A DNA stretch of 64,000 nt from Piscibacillus sp052246295. GTDB taxonomy: Bacteria > Bacillota > Bacilli > Bacillales > Alkalibacillaceae. Below the pieces are notes generated by a model. That model ran no database searches, was not told where the DNA came from, and saw only the letters and a program-made list of their open reading frames with translations. Position 1 is the stretch's first letter, and each line of letters opens with the position of its first letter. The DNA is taken from assembly GCA_052246295.1 (NCBI GenBank), contig JBQQCO010000005.1; one strand, 5' to 3'. Positions 58,169 through 64,000 of this stretch are shown piece after piece. The position numbers were made by a program, and so were the translations under genes.

Positions 58169-58608
58169 AGGCATAAATAAAATGTGACCTGTAAGTGTTT
58201 CGTAAGCCATGTTCTGTACCTTCGTACTGCTAACGGCGGTCAACCTCGTACTCCAGTCGTAACCATCTATCTGCAAGCCAAAATGACCTGCCTCTCTGCT
58301 AGGTTTGATTCCCTGCAGAAAGTGCCCCTACCATATTTTGGGTTGCTCACTCGTGGGGTTTACCGCGTTCCACTTTGATTGTTTCCAATCAAAATCGTCA
58401 CTGTGGCACTTTAAAGGTAATCCAATCATATCCCATAAGGACTTAGATTGTTTCCCTGCCGTTAGTTAACCGTTGTTAACTACCTTGACTTATGGTTTCG
58501 TCAAGCACGAACACTACAAGCATCTCAGCTTGTGTGAGCATGGACTTTCCTCTCTGAAACAGGTTCAGAGCGGTTACGTCAACACTTACAACCATCTTAT
58601 TTATGCCT
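58169..58608 (-). ncRNA. rnpB: RNase P RNA, type B, with extended P1 helix
   Basis: The minus strand carries the conserved RNase P core: near the 5' end AGAGGAAAGTCCATGCTC (58539-58557, P4 strand); in the middle GTGCCACAGTGACG, GGAACGCGGTAAACCCC and AACCCAAAATATGGTAGGGG; near the 3' end GCCGTTAGCAGTACG...CATGGCTTAC. The mature RNA spans about 58183-58591 and is closed by GTAAGTGTT/AACACTTAC (P1). Outside this, 58169-58184 and 58593-58608 form a further 12-bp perfect plus 3-bp helix, so the transcript as a whole extends P1 to about 24 bp. A TATAGT sequence near 58617 could be the -10 element. Confidence 0.93.
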
Positions 58609-58664
58609 GAACTATAAAGTTTAACATAAATGCTATAAGACTTCATTGGTAATTATTTACATGT

Positions 58665-58964
58665 CTACTCACTATATCTTTTACCAAAAACCGCCTTCTC
58701 TAAGTTAGATAACCTTTGTAAGACATCATAATTAATCTGACCTCTTTGTTTAGTCTGTGAAGAGGTTGATGTCGAAGCATTAGGCTTACTAGTCGTTTTC
58801 AGCTTGCGGTTCTCTTCTTTTAGTGCTTCAATTTCCTTTTGAAGTGAATCATAATCCTGAATGACTAGATCTAAGAACTCATCTACCTCATCTTGATTAT
58901 AACCTCTAATGGTTGTTTTAAACTCTTTGTCCAAAATTTCTTGACTCGTTAAGTTCACTTTCAT
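58665..58964 (-). CDS. gpsB: Cell-division regulator GpsB
   Basis: A 99-residue DivIVA-like protein. The N-terminal lipid/PBP-binding domain has LTSQEILDKEFKTTIRGYNQ then DEVDEFLDLVIQDYDSL (residues 5-40), a coiled coil (about 40-58), a flexible T/S/Q-rich linker (about 59-74) and the C-terminal trimerising helix RLSNLEKAVFGKRY. GpsB shuttles PBP1 between septum and side wall; ponA lies 3.3 kb away in this window. It is encoded beside rnpB as usual in Bacilli. Confidence 0.95.
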   Translation of the reverse strand: MKVNLTSQEILDKEFKTTIRGYNQDEVDEFLDLVIQDYDSLQKEIEALKEENRKLKTTSKPNASTSTSSQTKQRGQINYDVLQRLSNLEKAVFGKRYSE

Positions 58965-58974
58965 CGAATCCCTC

Positions 58975-59541
58975 CTAAACGTCTTCGTGTGACTCCCATT
59001 CTTGCATTTCCCGGGCTAAGTCATTTAAATCAAAAGAATTAATAATCGTTACATTATATTCATGTTGTTCTTGATATTTCAATATTAAATCATAAAAATA
59101 TTGAGGTGACCCACCAAACTCTTCTTCATACAGCAAAATACACCCATCTGTTTTTTCAATTAGCCATTTGTTCTTCACAAAATATTGTTTCGGATTTTCA
59201 TATTTTTTTTGACTTAATGGTTGATAGAAATCTGCTAATTGAATCATTTGTTGATACTTGGTTTGTTTATCTTCTTTCCAAATACTTTCTTGTTCCAAAA
59301 ATGGCGGTATTAAGGCTATTTTAACTGGATAAATTTCTTTTAGGTCTTGCACTATGTCAAAAGCCCAGGTCTCAACTCCTTGCTGACCAGATAAGACAAC
59401 CCATTCTAAACCGTCATTTAGATAGTCAACGAGTCTTCTTTTAAGAGCTTCCTTAATAATGACTACTTTCTCATCATTGTCAGTGAAAATATTCAATTCA
59501 TGAGGTTTATAACCAGTTATAGTTATTGATTTTACATTCAT
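58975..59541 (-). CDS. ypsA: YpsA-family SLOG-domain protein (DUF1273)
   Basis: A 188-residue protein of the YpsA/SLOG superfamily. Family motifs are SITITGYKPHELNIF at the N-terminus, EWVVLSGQQGVETWAFDIV near residues 43-62, YPVKIALIPPFLEQE and FGGSPQYFYDLILKY near 145. SLOG domains bind nucleotide-like ligands. Bacillus YpsA affects cell division and oxidative-stress resistance. It ends 10 bases before gpsB starts, consistent with a ypsA-gpsB operon. Confidence 0.92.
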   Translation of the reverse strand: MNVKSITITGYKPHELNIFTDNDEKVVIIKEALKRRLVDYLNDGLEWVVLSGQQGVETWAFDIVQDLKEIYPVKIALIPPFLEQESIWKEDKQTKYQQMIQLADFYQPLSQKKYENPKQYFVKNKWLIEKTDGCILLYEEEFGGSPQYFYDLILKYQEQHEYNVTIINSFDLNDLAREMQEWESHEDV

Positions 59542-59554
59542 ATTGTTAGTATAT

Positions 59555-59583
59555 CAAAAAAAGAGCTAGTTTGTACTAGCTCT
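59555..59583 (-). terminator. Terminator of the cytidine deaminase operon
   Basis: A 9-bp stem AGAGCTAGT/ACTAGCTCT with a TTGT loop, followed on the minus strand by TTTTTTT. Confidence 0.92.
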
Positions 59584-59598
59584 AACCGTTATTTTTCA

Positions 59599-60009
59599 TT
59601 ATTTTTCCTGTCCAGAAGCTAAATCTTCTTGATTAAACGAGAATGGAAGTAACTCTTTCACTTTAACTTCTTTCACTTCTTGGTCCTTATTACTAATGTA
59701 AACGGTCATTTCCGGATCGAAAAACTCGCTCATAACCTGTCTACAAGAGCCGCAAGGTGGTACAGGTCTAGTTGTGTTAGCAATGACTGCAAGGGCCTCG
59801 AATTCCCTTTCACCTTCTGAAACGGCTTTAAATATGGCTGTACGCTCAGCACAACAGGCTACAGGATAAGCTGCATTTTCAATGTTACAGCCTTTATACA
59901 ATTTACCGTTCTTCGTTAACAATGCAGCGCCAACTGGAAAATTGGAATACGGAACGTAAGCTTGACTTAACATACTTTTGGCTTCTTTTACTAACTGTTC
60001 TTGATTCAC
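59599..60009 (-). CDS. cdd: Cytidine deaminase
   Basis: A 136-residue tetrameric-type cytidine deaminase. Zinc ligands are visible as Cys53 with the proton-shuttling Glu55 in ACCAERTAIF, and Cys86 and Cys89 in PPCGSCRQVM. NIENAAYP is the substrate-binding stretch. It converts cytidine and deoxycytidine to uridine forms for pyrimidine salvage. It starts 11 bases after the YppE-type gene, in one transcript. Confidence 0.95.
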   Translation of the reverse strand: MNQEQLVKEAKSMLSQAYVPYSNFPVGAALLTKNGKLYKGCNIENAAYPVACCAERTAIFKAVSEGEREFEALAVIANTTRPVPPCGSCRQVMSEFFDPEMTVYISNKDQEVKEVKVKELLPFSFNQEDLASGQEK

Positions 60010-60020
60010 GATGTTCTCCC

Positions 60021-60368
60021 CTATTCTGGATCTTCTAAAATTAAGTTCATATTATATTTTACAGATTGATATAACTCAACAAAACGCTTTTTTCTTACAT
60101 CATTAAAATAACTGTGTAGAATCATAATTTCTAAGTTATCTTTTGTATTTTTTATTTGGTTTGGAAAGATTGGTATAAGGTGTACAACCTTGTTGGCATC
60201 TTCTTCCCATTTTTCTATCTTTTCAAAGATTGGTGTGGCTTCCTTCTTCATTAAATTAAAGTCATCGTAATTTTTTCGGTCAAATTTACGTTCATTAAAG
60301 TAACGATGATGGATGGCTTCTAGATCCTGATATGTGATCTCTTTTGTCAGCCGCAAAAATTCTTCCAT
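60021..60368 (-). CDS. YppE-like protein (DUF1798)
   Basis: A 115-residue all-helical protein matching the YppE/DUF1798 family, with EEFLRLTKEITYQDLEAIHH at the start and KVVHLIPIFPNQIKNTKDNL in the middle. The B. subtilis homologue is encoded in the same ypp region near recU and ponA. No biochemical function is known. AAGGTG supports the ATG at 60368 rather than one 3 codons upstream. Confidence 0.82.
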   Translation of the reverse strand: MEEFLRLTKEITYQDLEAIHHRYFNERKFDRKNYDDFNLMKKEATPIFEKIEKWEEDANKVVHLIPIFPNQIKNTKDNLEIMILHSYFNDVRKKRFVELYQSVKYNMNLILEDPE

Positions 60369-60422
60369 TTCAATCACCTTGCCTTCAAATCATACTTTAT
60401 CATGAATTTTCGCGACATGCTA

Positions 60423-60539
60423 TTATTTCTTTCTTAAATCAGGATTCACAATTTGCATTCTCTTCTTCAAGTGTTCTAACTCCATTTCTAGACGTTGTAG
60501 AGATTCTAATAAATACTCCTTATTATTAGGGTACTTCAT
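60423..60539 (-). CDS. Small helical protein, 38 residues
   Basis: A short ORF, MKYPNNKEYLLESLQRLEMELEHLKK followed in sequence by a basic RMQIVNPDLRKK end. The middle is a strong amphipathic helix with a heptad-like L pattern. An excellent AAAGGAGGAGAG site precedes the ATG. It lies between the YppE-type and YppC-type genes on the same strand, with 96 bases ahead of it that could hold a promoter. No family was recognised. Its position corresponds to small ypp genes of B. subtilis, but no sequence match is claimed. Confidence 0.6.
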   Translation of the reverse strand: MKYPNNKEYLLESLQRLEMELEHLKKRMQIVNPDLRKK

Positions 60540-60635
60540 TGACCTCTCCTCCTTTGCCTATTTATTTAGCCAATCGCTTTCAAATTCCTTTACGTCCGAC
60601 AAACAAAGAAGGAAAGTTACAAAGGTTCTTATACT

Positions 60636-61601
60636 CTAGCTTTTTTCGACAGATTCATGCTTTATTGATCCTTTAATCGAACTTAAGTCCTTAATCCACT
60701 TTCTTTTTTTATAAAATTCGCTATTTATAGGTTTTATCTTTTTGATTGATTCTTCTTTGAACCATTTTCGTTTTACTTTAGTGTACGAAGACCAATCTTC
60801 ACGATATTCATTTAATTGGTGTTTAGTATCCCTGTAGAAATCAGCCAATTTATGACTATCTGTTATTCTTTCTTTGTTCAGGAATTGTTCATACTCCATT
60901 CTGTCACCTGTAATCTCAATATGTTTTGCGAAGGAATAAAACATAGGATAAAGACCGGGATAGAATAATAAATTAGCAATCTTCTTACCTATTGAAATCC
61001 GTTTACTAACACTTAAAAAATGAGACACAAAATCACCATATATTTTTCCATCTTCAGTAGGTAGCAATACAGCATTAAAATGAGCCATGTTCTGTCCTTT
61101 GAAAGGCAGTTTATGAAACACTTTGCTTTTATATGGTTGTTGTTCCATAATAGGTTGTTCAATCAAATTCTGTTCATTAATAATTTGAGCATATAGTAAC
61201 CGGTCCTCACCGCCATACTTATAGAAGCGATACCACTCTTCTTCCACAAACTTAGAAATATGAAAATGTTTAAATAAAAAGAATAGTGGTGTATTCTTTT
61301 CCATTGACAACTGATAAATTAACAATTGAGGGTATGCGTCTTGAAAAATATACCAATTAATGCTTTCATAGGTTAGATATAGCGATTTTCTTTGGTCTTC
61401 ACTTAAAAACTGAACATAGGGTTCACTTTGCAAATCTGTCATATTCCACCCTGCGTTTCTTGAAACATAACTTGCTAAAAAAGACCATTTGATTTCTGGA
61501 AACTTTCTATAGAAATCCAAGTAAGCTTTTGTTCTTGTCACATTATTTTGATTATGTATTTTTGTTTGCTCTTTAATGTAGTTGACAATTAACGGGATCA
61601 T
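60636..61601 (-). CDS. DUF2515 (YppC-like) protein
   Basis: A 321-residue soluble protein of the DUF2515 family, encoded beside recU as YppC is in B. subtilis. Conserved stretches are NNVTRTKAYLDFYRKFPEIK near 19-38, WSFLASYVSRNAGWNMTDL, and the C-terminal FHKLPFKGQNMAHFNAVLLP. The fold is predominantly helical with many aromatics. No function is established. It is divergent from recU. Confidence 0.85.
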   Translation of the reverse strand: MIPLIVNYIKEQTKIHNQNNVTRTKAYLDFYRKFPEIKWSFLASYVSRNAGWNMTDLQSEPYVQFLSEDQRKSLYLTYESINWYIFQDAYPQLLIYQLSMEKNTPLFFLFKHFHISKFVEEEWYRFYKYGGEDRLLYAQIINEQNLIEQPIMEQQPYKSKVFHKLPFKGQNMAHFNAVLLPTEDGKIYGDFVSHFLSVSKRISIGKKIANLLFYPGLYPMFYSFAKHIEITGDRMEYEQFLNKERITDSHKLADFYRDTKHQLNEYREDWSSYTKVKRKWFKEESIKKIKPINSEFYKKRKWIKDLSSIKGSIKHESVEKS

Positions 61602-61693
61602 GTTGTCAGCCTTTCTTAACTATTTTGTAATAGTATATCCAAATTCATCTTCTTTAAAATTTGGTATAATATTGATGTTGAGGAGGAATAAAC

Positions 61694-62329
61694 TTGAAGT
61701 ACCCTAAGGGAAGTCGACAAAACCAACATAATTCAACAACAAATCAAGCAAACTATAATAAACTGAATCCCACTCAGTTTGGTAACCGAGGAATGACCCT
61801 CGAAAAAGAGTTAAACGAAACGAATAAATTCTATTTAGAAACGAATCAAGCTATTATTCATAAAAAGCCTACTCCTATACAAGTAGTTTCAGTAGACTAT
61901 CCTAAGAGAAGTGCAGCAGTTATAAAAGAAGCTTATTATCAACAACCGTCTACAACTGACTACAATGGAATTTATAAGGGATTATATATTGACTTTGAGG
62001 CCAAACAGACTAATAATAAAACATCTCTACCTTTTTCAAACATACATGAACATCAAGTCAAGCATATGAAAAAAGTAGATGAACATGGTGGCATTTGTTT
62101 TTTTATAATTCGATTTAAAATTTATAATGAAACTTTTTTACTTCCCATACGTCCATTTATACAAGTTTGGGAGCAACAATTTGAGGGTAATAGAAAATCG
62201 TTACCTTACCAATACATCAAAGATAACGGTTATTTAATTCCGTTCACTTTGCAGAAAAAAGTGGACTATTTAACCGTGGTTGACCGTGTTTACTTCAATG
62301 GAGGAGATATAAATGAGCGAAGAAGTTAA
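61694..62329 (+). CDS. recU: Holliday junction resolvase RecU
   Basis: A 211-residue RecU resolvase. It shows the basic N-terminal KYPKGSRQNQHN tail, GNRGMTLEKELNETNKFYL and the nuclease core with YNGIYKGLYIDFEAKQT, whose acidic residues and lysine form the metal site. RecU cleaves four-way junctions during recombinational repair. The start is TTG behind GAGGAGG. The last 17 bases overlap the start of ponA, coupling the two genes as in other Bacilli. TATAAT near 61666 suggests the -10 of the promoter. Confidence 0.95.
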   Translation: MKYPKGSRQNQHNSTTNQANYNKLNPTQFGNRGMTLEKELNETNKFYLETNQAIIHKKPTPIQVVSVDYPKRSAAVIKEAYYQQPSTTDYNGIYKGLYIDFEAKQTNNKTSLPFSNIHEHQVKHMKKVDEHGGICFFIIRFKIYNETFLLPIRPFIQVWEQQFEGNRKSLPYQYIKDNGYLIPFTLQKKVDYLTVVDRVYFNGGDINERRS

Positions 62330-64000
62330 AAGCAGAAAAGCTAAAAAACAAACCAAAAAGAAAAGAAAAATTAATTGGAAAAAAGTACTTATATCATTAT
62401 TAATTATTGGTTTACTAAGTATGTTTGTTGTTGCAGGCGTAGTGTTCTCTTATATAAAGGACGCTCCTGAACTTAATGCAGACGAGTTAAACGTACCATT
62501 ATCAACCACTATTTTAGATCGTAATGGAGAAGTTATTGCTGAACTCGGTGCGCAGAAACGCGAAGCCATAGAATATAATGAAATTCCTGAAGTACTAGAA
62601 AATGCTGTATTAGCTACAGAAGATGTTAGATTCTATGAGCATAGCGGAATTGATTTAAAACGTATTGGTGGTGCCGTCATTGCCAATTTTAGAAATGGAT
62701 TTGGTTCTCAAGGTGCAAGTACCATTACTCAACAAGTCGTTAAAAATGCTTTCTTATCATCCGATAAGAACTTAAAACGTAAGTTTCAAGAGCAATATTT
62801 AGCATTTAAATTAGAACAAGAATATAGTAAAGAAGAAATTCTTGCTATGTACTTAAATATCATTGCTTATGGTAAAGACGTTTACGGTGTACAAAAAGCT
62901 TCTGAGGCGTACTTCGGCAAAGAAAATTTAGAGGATTTAACATTATCTGAAGCAGCGCTACTAGCGGGTCTTCCGCAAAGGCCAAATGCGTATAATCCGC
63001 ATGTTAATCCTGATTTAGCTGAAGAACGTCGAAACACGGTACTTAACTTAATGGTAAAACATGATAAGATTTCTGAAGCTGAAGCCGAAGAAGCTAAAGC
63101 CATTAGTGTTACTGATATGATTCAAGAAAGTTATGAATCAGATATTCCGTATGAAGCATTTATTGAACAGGTTTTACGTGAAGCTGGTCAAATTTTAGAT
63201 GACGAGGTAGAAGTTCACTCTGCTGGACTTACTATTCATACAACACTAGATCAAGATGCACAAAAGCAAATTGAGTATTTATTAAGTAGTGAAGATAGTC
63301 CCGTTCAATTTACTGACGAGCAAGTGCAAGCAGGTGTTGCGGCTATTGATACTAAAACAGGTGCTATTCTTGGTTTAGGTGGAGGCCGTAATAAAGAAGG
63401 AATATGGGCTGGTGAGAACTACGCTATTATGGGTGGTCGACAACCAGGATCAACAATTAAACCAATTATTGACTATGGTCCTGCTATAGAATTTGATAAA
63501 TGGTCAACTTATCATCAGTTACGTGATGAAGAGGTCGATAACTATAGTGAAGATGGTTTAAGTAACTTCGATGATCGTTACCGTGGTTGGATGAGTATGC
63601 GAGAAGCGTTATATCAATCAATTAACGTACCAGCATTTAAAGCTTTTGATGAAATGAGAAATAATCATTCAGATGATCGTCTAATAGAATTTGCTCGTGG
63701 ATTAGGCTTACCTTATACAGATACTTTGTATAATTCAGATTCAATTGGGGGGAATCACCAATTCAACCCTCTACAATTAGCTGGAGCCTATGCAGCATTT
63801 GGTAATGGTGGTATTTACAATGAACCGCATGCAGTAACGAAAATTGTTTATCCTGATGACCAAAAAGAGATTGAAACGCAACCTGAATCTAATATGGCTA
63901 TGGAAGATTATACTGCCTATATGATTTCGGATATGTTGAAGGATGTTTTAACTGATGGTACAGGAAGAAGCGTTAATGTAGGTAACCTTCCTGTTGCTGG
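62313..64000 (+). CDS. ponA: Class A penicillin-binding protein PBP1 (ponA), 5' part
   Basis: A class A PBP running off the right edge; 562 complete codons are seen. A basic cytoplasmic tail (KSRKAKKQTKKKRK) and a membrane helix (about 25-48) come first. The glycosyltransferase domain (about 70-245) has the catalytic glutamate E103 in ATEDVRFYEH and QGASTITQQVVKN. The transpeptidase domain starts near 335 with the SxxK motif STIK (380-383) and SIN in YQSINVPAF. It makes and cross-links peptidoglycan. GGAGGAGAT sets the ATG inside the end of recU. The KTG motif and C-terminus lie beyond 64000. Confidence 0.95.
   Translation, partial: MSEEVKSRKAKKQTKKKRKINWKKVLISLLIIGLLSMFVVAGVVFSYIKDAPELNADELNVPLSTTILDRNGEVIAELGAQKREAIEYNEIPEVLENAVLATEDVRFYEHSGIDLKRIGGAVIANFRNGFGSQGASTITQQVVKNAFLSSDKNLKRKFQEQYLAFKLEQEYSKEEILAMYLNIIAYGKDVYGVQKASEAYFGKENLEDLTLSEAALLAGLPQRPNAYNPHVNPDLAEERRNTVLNLMVKHDKISEAEAEEAKAISVTDMIQESYESDIPYEAFIEQVLREAGQILDDEVEVHSAGLTIHTTLDQDAQKQIEYLLSSEDSPVQFTDEQVQAGVAAIDTKTGAILGLGGGRNKEGIWAGENYAIMGGRQPGSTIKPIIDYGPAIEFDKWSTYHQLRDEEVDNYSEDGLSNFDDRYRGWMSMREALYQSINVPAFKAFDEMRNNHSDDRLIEFARGLGLPYTDTLYNSDSIGGNHQFNPLQLAGAYAAFGNGGIYNEPHAVTKIVYPDDQKEIETQPESNMAMEDYTAYMISDMLKDVLTDGTGRSVNVGNLPVA

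Noticed and set aside
58184..58378. 64-codon plus-strand frame at 58184-58378
   Set aside because: This is antisense sequence of the RNase P RNA, not a protein gene.
61602..61693. SOS (LexA/DinR) box ahead of recU
   Set aside because: No CGAACNNNNGTTCG-like sequence could be found in the gap.

Overview
The window looks like chromosomal DNA of a low-GC, endospore-forming Firmicute of the family Bacillaceae. Markers are the recU-ponA, gpsB-rnpB-ypsC, dynA (ypbR), yozE, thyA-dfrA and yngJ-to-yngE style neighbourhoods, sporulation-associated small proteins (YjcZ, DUF1360/YjcA, an SASP-like ORF), strong AGGAGG ribosome binding sites and frequent TTG/GTG starts. Acidic proteins, a GbsR-type regulator and a betaine-transporter relic fit a moderately halophilic or alkaliphilic relative of Halobacillus or Alkalibacillus; that is inference. 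Species cannot be named from this window.

Region by region. 1-2630: the right end of an ISL3-like insertion sequence, a GbsR-type regulator with a cysteine hydrolase, a 5'-truncated glycine-betaine-binding protein gene and a TetR regulator. 2640-10420: a seven-gene catabolic operon (acyl-CoA dehydrogenase, acyl-CoA ligase, biotin carboxylase, biotin carrier, HMG-CoA lyase, enoyl-CoA hydratase, carboxyltransferase) that resembles a leucine/methylglutaconyl-CoA pathway. It is preceded by a cre-like site and an 18-bp TetR-type palindrome. 10430-27100: an accessory stretch rich in broken genes (FAD dehydrogenase, two Nudix genes, DUF3231, a phospholipase A2-like gene, a potassium channel and a superoxide dismutase). 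Intact genes are mixed in: an acyl-CoA synthetase, GltS, an LLM flavin oxidoreductase, SatD-DUF3307 and a DacF-like carboxypeptidase. 27100-41400: glycerophosphodiester phosphodiesterase, an alkaline-phosphatase-superfamily protein, a PbpC/MecA-like PBP, MsrA, an S9 peptidase, the double dynamin DynA overlapping a GGDEF protein, ferredoxin and a LysM-M14 peptidase. 41400-52100: a palindromic repeat element, an esterase, MsrAB, uracil-DNA glycosylase, a Tat module (TatC and two TatA), DHFR and thymidylate synthase, an NlpC/P60 hydrolase, a cold-shock gene with a structured leader, a queuosine-precursor transporter behind a preQ1 riboswitch, and a second, shorter copy of the repeat element. 52100-64000: a type III polyketide synthase cluster, an M32 carboxypeptidase, an rRNA-type methyltransferase, RNase P RNA, gpsB, ypsA, cdd, small ypp genes, recU and the 5' part of ponA.

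Functional themes are acyl-CoA catabolism, cell-wall assembly and turnover, oxidative-damage repair of methionine, and DNA precursor synthesis and repair. Signs of decay are concentrated in the first 27 kb; the rest is compact and looks intact. The most interesting unexplained items are the SatD-DUF3307 module with paired AGTACA operators and a cyclase-like domain, a roughly 37-bp near-identity between the Nudix leader and the inside of dynA, the channel-SOD fusion scar, the two MITE-like elements, and the cold-shock leader. No CRISPR array, tRNA gene, 5S/16S/23S rRNA gene or complete prophage was seen.
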